Shown: in pieces, positions 11,646-19,859 of the stretch | Layout: each line of letters opens with the position of its first letter | Numbering within the stretch: position 1 is the stretch's first letter | DNA from: an uncultured Eggerthellaceae bacterium | GTDB lineage: Bacteria > Actinomycetota > Coriobacteriia > Coriobacteriales > Eggerthellaceae | Direction: 5' to 3' | Assembly: GCA_958452575.1 (NCBI GenBank) | Contig: CAUDUM010000011.1 | Span: 1-27,409, forward strand | DNA: 27,409 nucleotides | Notes under the pieces: generated by a model | Seen by the model: only the letters and a program-made list of their open reading frames with translations | Database searches by the model: none | Told to the model about the DNA's origin: nothing | Translations under genes and position numbers: made by a program

Positions 11646-12950
11646 ATGAATCCCGTCATAATCGTTCCCACCTACGTTTCCGCCCGCCGCCGCCGCGAAG
11701 GCGGCAGCCTGCTTTCCACCTATGATCATATGACCTCGCTGTCGCAACAGGGCGAGCTGCCCCGCTTGCTGCGCTCCCTCGTCGACGTCAAGGGCGTGGG
11801 GCAGATCATCGTGCTGGTGGTTTCCGAGGCGTCCATCGAGGCGCAAGCCGCCGAGAAGGTCCAGCAGATCGCCGCTCAGTTCCCCCAGCTGTCCATCGCC
11901 GTGATGGGCGCGCCCGAGGAGGCTTTGCTCCAGCAGCGCCTGGAGCAGCTGGGCATGGGCAAGCTCGGCCACGAAATCGGCCTGACCGGCTACGGCGCCA
12001 TCCGCAATTTCGGCTTCGCGATCGCCAACGTGCTGGGCTTCGATTCGGCGGTGTTCCTTGATGACGACGAGGTCGTCGAGGACCCCGACTTCATGCGCAA
12101 GGCGATGTACGGCTTGGGCAAGCTCACCAAAAAGGGCATTCCCATCCTGGTCAAGACCGGTTATTACTTCAACTCCGAGGGCTCGCCGCTCTCCAAGAGC
12201 CAGAACAAGTGGTACAACCGCTTCTGGCAGCAGGGCAGCGCCTTCAACGAATGGATCCTCAAAGCCCTCAAAGGCCCGCGCCTGTCTCGCAGCAACCACG
12301 TGTGCGGCGGCTGCCTCGCGGTGCACAAGGAGGCGTTCAAGCGCCTGTCGTTCGATCCGTGGATTCCGCGCGGTGAGGATCTGGATTACCTGCTCAATCT
12401 GCGCATGTACGGATCGGATATCTGGTTCGACAACCAGTGGAACCTCACGCACCTTCCGCCGAAGACCGAAAGCGAGGGCACGCGGTTCCGCCAGGACATT
12501 TTCCGCTGGCTCTACGAGTACCGCAAGATGGAGTACAGCCGCACCCAGATCGACCTGATGCAAGTCAAGCCTTCGTCGCTTGAGCCGTACCCGGGCCCGT
12601 TCCTGCAGCCGGGCATCCGACGCCGCGTCCGCCTGACGGCGATCCTGCGCAGCTTCGGCCATCCCGACAAAAAAGCGTACCGCAAGGCCGCCAAGGCCGC
12701 TACGGGCGAGGCGGGGACCTACGCCGAGCGCAACTGCTCCAAGTATTTTGAGTTCCAGTTCGTGTGGCCCGAGCTTATGGCGCGCCTCGACGGCGACCAG
12801 GTGCTGCGCGCCGCGCTTGTCCAGTCGGTGACGCAGCGCTATGCCGAGGTGGAGGCGCCGCGCGAGGAGGGCCGCCTTGCCGCCCAGGAAAGCGCCGGGA
12901 TCGATCCGGGAACGACCGCCGAGATCCATCTCAACCTGGCAGATGAGTAG
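11646..12950 (+). CDS. GT-A-fold (family 2-like) glycosyltransferase, substrate unknown
   Basis: Cytosolic protein of 434 aa beginning MNPVIIVPTYVSARRRREG, the usual first beta strand of nucleotide-sugar transferases. The metal/nucleotide-binding acidic cluster is in SAVFLDDDEVVEDPDFM (about residue 140). A probable acceptor/catalytic segment, WIPRGEDLDYLLNLRMYGSD, lies near residue 240, and CGGCLAVHKEAF precedes it. No signal peptide or membrane helix is evident. The C-terminal ~130 residues are helical, charged and unrecognised. The ATG has GAAGGAAG upstream. It ends 3 nt before the tauE start, so the two are probably cotranscribed. Donor, acceptor and pathway are unknown. Confidence 0.7.
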   Translation: MNPVIIVPTYVSARRRREGGSLLSTYDHMTSLSQQGELPRLLRSLVDVKGVGQIIVLVVSEASIEAQAAEKVQQIAAQFPQLSIAVMGAPEEALLQQRLEQLGMGKLGHEIGLTGYGAIRNFGFAIANVLGFDSAVFLDDDEVVEDPDFMRKAMYGLGKLTKKGIPILVKTGYYFNSEGSPLSKSQNKWYNRFWQQGSAFNEWILKALKGPRLSRSNHVCGGCLAVHKEAFKRLSFDPWIPRGEDLDYLLNLRMYGSDIWFDNQWNLTHLPPKTESEGTRFRQDIFRWLYEYRKMEYSRTQIDLMQVKPSSLEPYPGPFLQPGIRRRVRLTAILRSFGHPDKKAYRKAAKAATGEAGTYAERNCSKYFEFQFVWPELMARLDGDQVLRAALVQSVTQRYAEVEAPREEGRLAAQESAGIDPGTTAEIHLNLADE

Positions 12951-12953
12951 CTG

Positions 12954-13943
12954 ATGGATCTGCTTGCGGCGTTCGGACTGCCGGTTCTCGTCGGCATCTT
13001 CATCGGCATCCTGTCGGGGCTTTTGGGCATCGGCGGCGGTACCATCATGGTTCCGGTGTTCCGCCTGGCGTTCGGGCTCAGCCCGCTCATGTCGACGGCG
13101 ACGTCGCTGTTCACCATCATCCCCACCTCCATCTCGGGGGCGGTCTCCCATATCAAGGGCAAGACATGCGTTCCGGTGCTGGGCTTGGCGATGGGCGTGG
13201 GCGGCGCGCTCACCTCGCCGGTGGGCGTGTGGCTGGCCAGTCTGTCCCCGGCTTGGCTGGTGATGCTGGCCGCTGCGTTGATCATCGGGTATTCCGCGGT
13301 CAACATGCTGCGCAAGGCGGTCAAGGCTCCCTCGAAGCGCAAGGCGGCTGGATCGGGATGTGAGCCCTCCGGGCCCTCCGCTGCTGCGCCCGGGGATTCC
13401 GGGGCGCGGTGCTCCGCTGCTCGGCCTTCGGCCTCGTGCGCTTCGCTGCTGCGGTCAGATGACGGAATAAACAGTGCGCAGACGACCCCTCCATCCCCGG
13501 GCGCGGCAGCGGAGGGCGCTGGAGCGGGGAGTCGCGACGAAGCCGTTCCCACCGTTCCCAAGCTCTCTCGCAAGCAGCTGCTCATCGGTGTTGCGATCGG
13601 TTTGGGCGCGGGACTGATGTCGGGGTACGTCGGCGTGGGCGGCGGGTTCATCATGGTGCCGCTCATGCTGTCGCTGATTCACATCCCCATGAAGCTGGCA
13701 TCGGGCACGTCGCTTATCGCCATCCTCATCCTTGCCATTCCCGGCACGATCGAAAACGGCCTTGTCGGCAACATCGACTACGTAGTGGGCCTCAGCGTCG
13801 CGATCGGCTCCATCCCCGGCGCCATCCTTGGCGCGATGCTGGTGAAGCGCGTTCCCGAACGCGCGCTGCGCTTCATCTTCGGCGGGTTCCTCATCATCGC
13901 CGCCATTGTGCTGTTCCTTAACGAGTTCGGTGTTCTGGGGTAA
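12954..13943 (+). CDS. TauE/SafE-family anion permease with an internal insert
   Basis: Predicted inner-membrane exporter of the TauE/SafE (DUF81) family, proposed to move sulfite, sulfoacetate or similar organic anions, 329 aa. The two homologous halves each begin with a glycine-rich repeat: SGLLGIGGGTIMVPVF near residue 20 and SGYVGVGGGFIMVPLM near residue 223. Together they give about eight membrane helices. Unusually, roughly 70 residues of Ala/Ser/Pro/Gly-rich, Cys-containing sequence (about residues 131-200) separate the halves; most homologues have a short loop here. The DNA for this insert is a near-perfect long inverted repeat (13373-13517). The reading frame remains open. It starts 3 nt after the glycosyltransferase stop, with only a weak ribosome-binding site, so translation is probably coupled. 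The substrate is not determinable. Confidence 0.85.
   Translation: MDLLAAFGLPVLVGIFIGILSGLLGIGGGTIMVPVFRLAFGLSPLMSTATSLFTIIPTSISGAVSHIKGKTCVPVLGLAMGVGGALTSPVGVWLASLSPAWLVMLAAALIIGYSAVNMLRKAVKAPSKRKAAGSGCEPSGPSAAAPGDSGARCSAARPSASCASLLRSDDGINSAQTTPPSPGAAAEGAGAGSRDEAVPTVPKLSRKQLLIGVAIGLGAGLMSGYVGVGGGFIMVPLMLSLIHIPMKLASGTSLIAILILAIPGTIENGLVGNIDYVVGLSVAIGSIPGAILGAMLVKRVPERALRFIFGGFLIIAAIVLFLNEFGVLG
13373..13517. repeat. Palindromic element inserted in frame within the tauE-like gene
   Basis: 24-bp terminal inverted repeats (13373-13396 and 13494-13517, beginning GCCCTCCGCTGC and ending GCAGCGGAGGGC) match at 23 of 24 positions and enclose about 97 bp of low-complexity GC-rich sequence with a smaller GGCC-TTC-GGCC hairpin. 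The left end abuts a short duplication (CCCTCCGGGCCCTCCG). The arrangement resembles a MITE or the palindromic elements that some bacteria carry inside open reading frames. It encodes a hydrophilic loop instead of breaking the gene. Confidence 0.55.
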
Positions 13944-13947
13944 AATC

Positions 13948-13969
13948 CTCTCATTCCCGCGCATGAGAG
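13948..13969 (+). other. Short hairpin after the TauE-like gene
   Basis: CTCTCAT / ATGAGAG, 7-bp arms with an 8-nt loop, 4 nt after the stop codon. It is weak and lacks a T-run; possibly the transcript end of the glycosyltransferase-permease pair. Confidence 0.3.
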
Positions 13970-14035
13970 ACGCGCCGCATCGTTGCGCACTTTGCACGCT
14001 TGTCGGCGGGATGAATCCGCAGCAAAGGGGGCATC

Positions 14036-15385
14036 ATGGAAGTGGAGGCCAGGACGTCGTCTGAGCGTTCGGCGATGCCGCGCTTTTTCAATTTGGAAAT
14101 GCTCATGTTCACGTTGGTGGTGCTGTCGGGCATGGTGCTGGTGTGGACGTTGGCGACGCCGCAGTACAACATCGTCGTCATGGCGATCGCCGGCGTCGTG
14201 TTCACGTTGTCCTTGGTGATGGTCATCCGGCTGGTGATGGATCCCGACTCGGTCCGCGCGCGCCAATCGGATTCGATGCTGCGCCTGGCAAGCCAGACGC
14301 TCGATTGCATGAAGGACGGCATGACGAGCGAGGCGGCGCAGACCATCTGCACGCTGCTGCTTCCGTCGACCGCCGGCATCGCGGTGGCCATCACGGACCG
14401 CGAGAGCATCTTGGGTTACGCGGGCTTTCTGGAGGCTGAAAACCCCTCCGGCAGCGTCATCCGCACGCACGCCACGCACGCCACCATCGCCGATGGCGTC
14501 ATGCGCATCCTGCGCTCGTCCGAGGAGATCGGGTTCCAGCCCGGCTCCACCATCCAGGGCGCCATCATCGTGCCGCTTGTGGTGGGCGACGACATCCTGG
14601 GCACGCTCAAGTTCTACTACCGCCATGCGCGCGACATCAGCGAGACGCAGAAGTCGATCGCCGAGGGCTTCGGGCGCCTGCTGTCCACCCAGATGGCGGC
14701 CGCCGCCCTGGAAGAGCAGAAGAAGCTGGCGGCGAGCATGGAGCTCAAGGCCCTGCAAAGCCAGATCAACCCCCACTTCTTGTTCAACACGATCAACACC
14801 ATCGCCTCGCTGGTGCGCACCGATCCGCCGCGTGCGCGCGTGCTGCTGCGCGAATTCGCCGTGTTCTACCGCCGCACGCTGGAGGATTCCGCCGACTTGA
14901 TCCTGTTCGAGCGCGAGATGGAGCAGACCCGCCGCTACTTCACGTTCGAGATCGCGCGCTTCGGCGCCGACCGCGTGGAGCTGCGCGAGGACATCGACGA
15001 GCGCGTGGGGCAGATGCTGGTGCCGCCGTTCCTCATCCAGCCGCTGGTCGAGAACGCGGTGCGCCACGCCATGCCCGCGGAGGGCAAGCTCATCATCACC
15101 GTGTTCGGACGCATCGAGGGCGACGACATCATCATCGGGGTGGCGGACGACGGCGTGGGCATGACTGAGGAGGCGCGCGAGAACATCCTGCATCCCGCAT
15201 CCGGCCAGGGCATGGGCATCGCCGCCAAGAACGTGCACGATCGCGTCATCGGCTACTTTGGCCCGGGGTCGGACATGAAGGTGGAAAGCCAGCTGGGAGA
15301 GGGCACGCGGGTTACGCTTCTGATGAAGGACGGCGTCTCGCGCCAAGAGGCGATGGCCCACGAGCTGCTGCAGACGGGCGAGTAG
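14036..15385 (+). CDS. LytS-type sensor histidine kinase
   Basis: Membrane-bound kinase of 449 aa. Two N-terminal hydrophobic helices (about residues 20-65) anchor it. A GAF-like sensory domain follows (about 75-225: TICTLLLPSTAGIAVAITD, GAIIVPLVVGDDILGTLKFY). The His_kinase domain of the LytS/YehU type is seen in LKALQSQINPHFLFNTINTI, with the likely phosphoacceptor His at about residue 247. The ATPase motifs are LVENAVRHA (N box), VADDGVGM (G1) and GQGMGIAAKNVHDRV (G2). Start ATG 14036 has AAAGGGGG 5 nt upstream. The expected LytTR-type response regulator is not in the window, as the next gene is ferritin, so it is an orphan here. The ligand is unknown. Confidence 0.88.
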   Translation: MEVEARTSSERSAMPRFFNLEMLMFTLVVLSGMVLVWTLATPQYNIVVMAIAGVVFTLSLVMVIRLVMDPDSVRARQSDSMLRLASQTLDCMKDGMTSEAAQTICTLLLPSTAGIAVAITDRESILGYAGFLEAENPSGSVIRTHATHATIADGVMRILRSSEEIGFQPGSTIQGAIIVPLVVGDDILGTLKFYYRHARDISETQKSIAEGFGRLLSTQMAAAALEEQKKLAASMELKALQSQINPHFLFNTINTIASLVRTDPPRARVLLREFAVFYRRTLEDSADLILFEREMEQTRRYFTFEIARFGADRVELREDIDERVGQMLVPPFLIQPLVENAVRHAMPAEGKLIITVFGRIEGDDIIIGVADDGVGMTEEARENILHPASGQGMGIAAKNVHDRVIGYFGPGSDMKVESQLGEGTRVTLLMKDGVSRQEAMAHELLQTGE

Positions 15386-15515
15386 CGCCACGTCGACGAT
15401 CTTCTTTGAGGCGGGGTTGTGGTGATCCTCCGCTCACTTCCGCGTGCCTGAGGTCTGCTTATTGAGATGGACTATCATTAAACCGATAGGCAACCGCTCT
15501 CGGAAGGAGACGCCC

Positions 15516-16031
15516 ATGGACGCGAAAGTCTACGAACTGCTCAACGATCAGATCAACAAAGAGCTCTACTCCGCCTACCTCTATCTGTCATTTGCGGACT
15601 ACTACGAGGAGGAGGGCCTGGAGGGCTTCGCCAACTGGTACGAGATCCAGGCGCAGGAGGAGCGCGACCATGCGCTGATCTTCCGCAACTACCTGCATGA
15701 GAACGGCTGCAAGGTCAAGCTGCTGGCCATCGACCAGCCCGACAAGGTGTTCTCCGCTCACATCGAGCCGCTCGAGGCCGCGCTGGAGCACGAGAAGTAC
15801 GTGACCAGCCTTATCAACGACATCTACGCGGCGGCTCACGACGCCAAGGACTACCGTACCATGAAGTTTCTCGACTGGTTCATCGAGGAGCAGATGGAGG
15901 AGGAAGACACCGCCGACACCATGGTCACTCGCATGAAGCTGTTCGGCTCCGACGCCAAGGCGCTCTACGACTTGGATCAGGAGTGCGCTTCCCGCACCTA
16001 CACCACGCCGTCTCCGCTGGCCAACGCGTAG
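15516..16031 (+). CDS. ftnA: Ferritin (non-heme iron storage)
   Basis: Four-helix-bundle ferroxidase that assembles into a 24-mer shell to store iron, 171 aa. The ferroxidase-centre residues are visible: E16 in INKELYSAY, and E49 with H52 in AQEERDHAL. Further helix acids follow in LEHEKYVTSLI and WFIEEQMEEEDT. Start ATG 15516 has GGAAGGAGA just upstream; the open frame extends further 5' but without family sequence. Upstream (15472-15488), CTATC-n7-GATAG is a short inverted repeat that could be an iron- or redox-responsive operator, a weak suggestion only. It is monocistronic, with a strong terminator 34 nt after the stop. Confidence 0.95.
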   Translation: MDAKVYELLNDQINKELYSAYLYLSFADYYEEEGLEGFANWYEIQAQEERDHALIFRNYLHENGCKVKLLAIDQPDKVFSAHIEPLEAALEHEKYVTSLINDIYAAAHDAKDYRTMKFLDWFIEEQMEEEDTADTMVTRMKLFGSDAKALYDLDQECASRTYTTPSPLANA

Positions 16032-16065
16032 GCTATTCGGACGGCACGACGTGCCGACGGCATGA

Positions 16066-16099
16066 AAAAGCCCTGCGGGCTCAGGCCCGCAGGGCTTTT
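16066..16099. terminator. Strong bidirectional terminator between ferritin and the minus-strand membrane protein
   Basis: Perfect 15-bp stem (AAAAGCCCTGCGGGC / GCCCGCAGGGCTTTT) with a TCAG loop. The A-run on one side and T-run on the other make it work on both strands, ending ferritin from the left and the convergent gene (16128-16766) from the right. Confidence 0.93.
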
Positions 16100-16127
16100 C
16101 TCGTTTCAGGGGATCGCCGTCGGGCGG

Positions 16128-16766
16128 TTACTGCTGTTGCTGCTGGTCGTCCTGGGCGGGCGCATCGGCGACCTGCTGCGGCTGCTGCGGCGCGGCGTAG
16201 CCCTGGGGCTGCTGGGGAGCGCCGTAGGGCTGCTGCGGCGCAGCGTACTGCTGAGGTGCGGCGTAGTAGGAGGCGGGCTGGCCGTAGGGGATGGCGGTGG
16301 CCGCCTTGCGGTCCTTGCTTGCGCACACAGCTGCGATGATCAGCAACACCATGGTGATGAGGTTGCCGTACAGGAAGGCTAAGACGGCGCCGGCGATGGA
16401 CCAACCGAACACCTTGCCGAGCTTGGCGGTCTTATCGTAGTTGCGCATGCCGATGATGCCGGCGATCAACGTGACGATGGAGCAGATGACGCCCCAGATG
16501 ACGTAGGCTGCGCCCAAGCCTAGCAGAATGCCCAGCATGCCGAACGCGTCATCCTCGGTGATGCCGAGCTGCTCCATGGTGTAGGCGGAGTCGGGGTCCA
16601 TGGACAGCGAGTAGCTTGCCGCCCCGCGCACCTCCTCGCTGCCGAGGGCGGCGCCGCCCACGCCGATGAAGGCGAGGCTGAAGAGCAGTCCCAGGATGCT
16701 CAGGATGGACAGGACGACGACGGCGATGCTCAGGCCGCGGATCGTTTTGGCATGGGATGTTTGCAT
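16128..16766 (-). CDS. Small multi-pass membrane protein with YAAPQQ-repeat tail
   Basis: 212 aa, starting MQTSHAKTIRGLSIAVVV; ATG at 16766 with AAAGGAA upstream on the minus strand. Three to four hydrophobic segments are seen (about residues 10-40, 75-105, 120-150). After the last helix comes a ~54-residue cytosolic or surface tail rich in Gln, Pro, Ala and Tyr with repeated YAAPQQ-like units, ending in QQQQQ. The layout, membrane helices joined to a Pro/Gln/Tyr-rich low-complexity tail, resembles DUF4190/interferon-induced-transmembrane-like proteins of actinobacteria, though in those the tail is usually N-terminal. I do not assign a function. It converges on ferritin and diverges from the alcohol dehydrogenase gene. 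Confidence 0.8.
   Translation of the reverse strand: MQTSHAKTIRGLSIAVVVLSILSILGLLFSLAFIGVGGAALGSEEVRGAASYSLSMDPDSAYTMEQLGITEDDAFGMLGILLGLGAAYVIWGVICSIVTLIAGIIGMRNYDKTAKLGKVFGWSIAGAVLAFLYGNLITMVLLIIAAVCASKDRKAATAIPYGQPASYYAAPQQYAAPQQPYGAPQQPQGYAAPQQPQQVADAPAQDDQQQQQ
16182..16265 (-). repeat. Short tandem coding repeat (YAAPQQ-type)
   Basis: Four imperfect units of (Y/G)(A)APQQ, spaced 0-3 residues apart, encoded as repeated CTGCTG-rich motifs on the plus strand. Such repeats are prone to length change by slippage. Confidence 0.6.
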
Positions 16767-16894
16767 GGTGATTCCTTTCGAATATGGAGCAAACGACCGC
16801 TTCATTCTACTACAGCGGGGTGTAGCGCCACAGCCGCCGTTGCGCAATCTTTACCGAATGCCGCGCGAAACGGCGCCCTCGGGGAATGGGCGGC

Positions 16895-16900
16895 TATACT
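16895..16900 (+). promoter_or_regulatory. -10-like element upstream of the alcohol dehydrogenase
   Basis: TATACT 45 nt before the start codon, in the 178-bp divergent gap. No convincing -35 is found 16-18 bp upstream, so this is a weak call. On the opposite strand TAGAAT (complement of 16804-16809) may serve the divergent membrane protein. Confidence 0.3.
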
Positions 16901-16944
16901 TTGGCAAGACGATTCGTGTCGGCAAACGGGGAAGGACGCATGCC

Positions 16945-18117
16945 ATGGAGAACTTCGAATTCGTTTCGCCCACCCATTTCGTGTTCGGGCGCGGAGCCGA
17001 GGAGAAGGTGGGCTCCAAGCTCGCCGAACGCGGCGCGTGCAAGGTGCTGCTGCATTACGGCGGCTCCAGCGCGATCAAAAGCGGCCTCATCGACCGCGTG
17101 AAGGCGTCGTTGGATGCGGCGGGAATCGACCATGTGGAGCTGGGCGGCGTGCGTCCCAACCCCGAGATCGGCTTGGTGCGCGAGGGCGTGGCGCTGTGCA
17201 AGGAGCAGGGCGTCGACTGGATCCTGGCGGTGGGCGGCGGCAGCGTCATCGACTCGGCCAAGGCGATCGCCAACGGCGCGTGCATTGACGAGGACGTGTG
17301 GGAGCTGTTCGAGACCAAGCGCCCCAATCCCCACGTGCTGCCCATCGCCGTGGTGCTGACCATCCCCGCGGCGGGCAGCGAGGCTTCCAAGAACACCGTC
17401 GTGAGCAACGACGAGCTGCAGCGCAAATCGGGTTACGGCAACGATTTTCAGCGTCCCAAGCTGGCGTTTTTGAACCCCGAGCTCACGTTCACGCTGCCCG
17501 AGTACCAAACGGCCGCGGGCATCACCGACATGTTCGCCCACCTGCTTGAGCGCTTCTTCGACGATTTGGGCGCCGTTCCCGTCACCGACAACCTCAACCT
17601 GTCGCTGATGAGGACGGTGCGCGCCGAGGCGCCCCGCGTGCTGGTGGACCCGGAGGACTACGATGCGCGCGCCAACATCATGTGGGCGGGCATGCTGTGC
17701 CACCAGGGATACGCCGGATGCGGCCGCCACGAGGACTGGGCAACCCACGGGTTGGAGCACGAGCTGTCGGCGCTCAACCCCGCCATCACGCACGGCGCCG
17801 GCCTGGCGGTGATGTTCCCCGCGTGGATGGAGTACGTCTACCAGGAGAACCCCGCCCGCTTCGCGCAATACGGCCGCGAAGTGTTCGGGCTGACCACCAC
17901 CGGCGACCTCGATGCCGACGCGCTTTCGGCGATCGACGAGACGCGCGCCTTCTTCGCGTCGCTGGGCATGCCCACCACGCTCGAGGAGCTGGACGTGCAT
18001 GAGGACGACATCGAGAAGATGATCCCCACGCTGCGCGCCAACAAGGGCGAAGTGTTCGGCGGCTTCAAGAAGCTCACGATGGACGACGCCCGCACGATCT
18101 ACCGCTTGGCGCTGTAG
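16945..18117 (+). CDS. Iron-containing (BdhA/YqhD-like) alcohol dehydrogenase
   Basis: NAD(P)H-dependent group III alcohol dehydrogenase, cytosolic, 390 aa; interconverts an aldehyde and an alcohol. The N-terminal Rossmann-like half has the cofactor motif AVGGGSVIDSAKAIA. The metal ligands are apparent as D195 and H199 in GITDMFAHLLE, then H268 and H283 in WATHGLEHELS and AITHGAGLAV. ATG 16945 is chosen because family sequence begins there (MENFEFVSPTHFVFG) and GGGGAAGG lies upstream; the open frame extends further 5' without similarity. It lies next to the convergent regulator of the glycyl radical enzyme cluster. A role in reducing an aldehyde formed there is plausible but inferred. Confidence 0.9.
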   Translation: MENFEFVSPTHFVFGRGAEEKVGSKLAERGACKVLLHYGGSSAIKSGLIDRVKASLDAAGIDHVELGGVRPNPEIGLVREGVALCKEQGVDWILAVGGGSVIDSAKAIANGACIDEDVWELFETKRPNPHVLPIAVVLTIPAAGSEASKNTVVSNDELQRKSGYGNDFQRPKLAFLNPELTFTLPEYQTAAGITDMFAHLLERFFDDLGAVPVTDNLNLSLMRTVRAEAPRVLVDPEDYDARANIMWAGMLCHQGYAGCGRHEDWATHGLEHELSALNPAITHGAGLAVMFPAWMEYVYQENPARFAQYGREVFGLTTTGDLDADALSAIDETRAFFASLGMPTTLEELDVHEDDIEKMIPTLRANKGEVFGGFKKLTMDDARTIYRLAL

Positions 18118-18131
18118 GTCGGAGCGGCATC

Positions 18132-18173
18132 GGCGCTTGCGGCGGCGTTTCGAACCGCGCCGCCGCAAGCGCC
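18132..18173. terminator. Convergent hairpin terminator between alcohol dehydrogenase and regulator
   Basis: Perfect 16-bp GC-rich stem (18132-18147 with 18158-18173) and a 10-nt loop, filling the whole 55-bp gap between the two convergent genes and touching the regulator's stop codon. It lacks a T-run, so termination may rely on stem strength or Rho. Confidence 0.65.
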
Positions 18174-19756
18174 TAGATGTCGCGGTTCTGGTTCAGATAC
18201 AGGTAGTCGAACGACAGCAGCAGCATGCGGCGCAGCTGCCAGTCGTCGAACGAGCTGTCCAGCAGCTCCTCGATGCGCTTCACGCGATGGAGCAGGGTGT
18301 TGCGGTGCATGTGTAGCTGCTTGGCCGTTTCGGTGACGTTGCAGCGGTTGTTCAGGTAGATCTTGAACGTCTCCAGGTAGTCGGTGTGGTACTCGCGATC
18401 GTAGGCGATGAGCTTGCGGATCATGGGGTGCAGCATCGTCTCGACCGGCTGGTTGTCCATCACCAAGTGCATGCTCTGGCGCAGCATGTAGTTGTAGTAA
18501 TGGTAGACGCCGCATTCGCCGTTTTTGGCGTCGACGAACCGGAATGAATCCTGGATCTGGCGCAGCACCGAAGGGGTGTCGGTAAGGTGCCGGTACGTCG
18601 AGCTGACCATGGCGAAGAGGCTGTATCTCTGGCATATCCCCTGCACGCTCCGCTGTTCTTTGGCGGACAGGTACAGCTCGTCGCCGATCGGCACGAGCAT
18701 GATCGCGCCGATCTCTCGCAGCACGCCGGTGGATCGCGGCACGGCGGCTTCCAGCTCCTCGATCGCCTTGATCATCTTCTCGGGGCGCACCGCGATGTTC
18801 GGCTTGAGCAGTATCAGCTGGTAGTCGGGGCCTTCGGCGGCCTTGACGTCGACTTTGGCAGCGGCCTCCTTGGCATAGGCCTCGTCGGTGCCGAAATCGC
18901 CGCGGAGCAGGTCGATGAGGTAGCGCTCGCGCTTGTTGCCGCGGCTGGGGTGGAGGAACTTTGTCGCAAGCGCCCACTGGTCCAGGCATGACGCCATCCA
19001 TGAGAGCAGATTCAGCTCGTGCGGCTCGAAGTGCTGGTCGGGCTTGGTTTGGAACGCCCACAGCGTTCCCGTCGGAACGGCGTGCATGCGGATGTTGCAC
19101 GAGGCTGATTCGTAATCGGCGAACGTGTGGATGTGCGCGCTCGTCTCCTCCATCAAGGGCACGGCGTCGCCGTCGGAGCGCAGCTTGTAGATGGTTCCGT
19201 TCTGGTTGTCGAGCAGCTCGCTGCGCTGGGGCTTGCGATCGCGGATGATCGTCTCCCACAGGGGGTTGGGATAGAGCTCCTTGCAGTCGCTCGTCATCAC
19301 GATGTCGAGCTTCTCGTCCATCACCGCCAGGGGCATTCCCAGCATCTGCTGCGCGATGTTGAGGAAGACGGGGAGGTCGGCGTCGCTTCCCGCATGCAGC
19401 TCCAGATCGTGGCAGGCGTTGACGTAGCGGTCGAACAGCGCCGAGACCGCGTTGATGAGCGCCTTGGGCGTCGTGTCCTTCAAGGCGATGAGGTTGCACC
19501 GCGTGCAGGAGGAATCGCCGCAGATGCGGTCTTTGTCGCAGCTGATGATGCAGGTGCCGGGTTGCACATGCTTGCAAGGGGGCAGGGCGTCGTCGATGCA
19601 CAGGTACAGGCAGTCGTTGTGCAGCACCGCAGTCTCCTCGTCGAAGACCTCGAAGCGCTCGATGAGGGGGTCGCGGTGCGGCGAGAGCTTGGTGAAGGCG
19701 ATATGGTCGTTCAGCTCGTGGATGAACGCCTCCACTCCCAGTTTGAATCGATTCAT
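18173..19756 (-). CDS. PucR/CdaR-type transcriptional regulator with Cys-rich N-terminus
   Basis: 527-aa DNA-binding regulator. The C-terminal PucR-type helix-turn-helix is at about residues 473-499 (NVTETAKQLHMHRNTLLHRV), preceded by a long GGDEF-like/CdaR middle region. The N-terminal ~110 residues hold eight cysteines (49, 53, 61, 69, 73, 79, 84, 87), a density suggesting a metal or Fe-S site or a redox switch. ATG 19756 is preferred over the upstream in-frame ATG at 19786 because AGGGAGGGG lies 5 nt before it. It follows the activase on the same strand, separated by a 12-bp hairpin, and is the obvious candidate to control the divergent radical-enzyme operon. Family members often sense small organic substrates; the effector here is unknown. 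Confidence 0.83.
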   Translation of the reverse strand: MNRFKLGVEAFIHELNDHIAFTKLSPHRDPLIERFEVFDEETAVLHNDCLYLCIDDALPPCKHVQPGTCIISCDKDRICGDSSCTRCNLIALKDTTPKALINAVSALFDRYVNACHDLELHAGSDADLPVFLNIAQQMLGMPLAVMDEKLDIVMTSDCKELYPNPLWETIIRDRKPQRSELLDNQNGTIYKLRSDGDAVPLMEETSAHIHTFADYESASCNIRMHAVPTGTLWAFQTKPDQHFEPHELNLLSWMASCLDQWALATKFLHPSRGNKRERYLIDLLRGDFGTDEAYAKEAAAKVDVKAAEGPDYQLILLKPNIAVRPEKMIKAIEELEAAVPRSTGVLREIGAIMLVPIGDELYLSAKEQRSVQGICQRYSLFAMVSSTYRHLTDTPSVLRQIQDSFRFVDAKNGECGVYHYYNYMLRQSMHLVMDNQPVETMLHPMIRKLIAYDREYHTDYLETFKIYLNNRCNVTETAKQLHMHRNTLLHRVKRIEELLDSSFDDWQLRRMLLLSFDYLYLNQNRDI

Positions 19757-19826
19757 GGATGCCCCTCCCTCGATCTCGGCTCTCATCTGCGATTTCGACG
19801 GACAGCGCTGATGCGCTGCGAGGTCG

Positions 19827-19856
19827 CGTGCCGCCGGCTCCCTCCGGCGGCACGCG
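19827..19856 (-). other. Intercistronic hairpin between activase and regulator
   Basis: Perfect 12-bp stem GCGTGCCGCCGG / CCGGCGGCACGC with a 6-nt loop, 3 nt after the activase stop on the minus strand. No T-run; probably stabilises or attenuates the activase-regulator transcript. Confidence 0.65.
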
Positions 19857-19859
19857 TGC

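Noticed and set aside
11332..11649. 105-aa plus-strand ORF between queT and the glycosyltransferase
   Set aside because: Overlaps the end of queT, has no ribosome-binding site, and its translation shows no family features or consistent codon bias.
11067..13151. 694-aa open frame antisense through queT, the glycosyltransferase and tauE
   Set aside because: Crosses three genes and their spacers without any domain; high-GC artefact.
13441..13500. Possibility that the tauE-like gene is a pseudogene
   Set aside because: The frame is open across the insert and both conserved halves are intact, so it is more likely a tolerated insertion.
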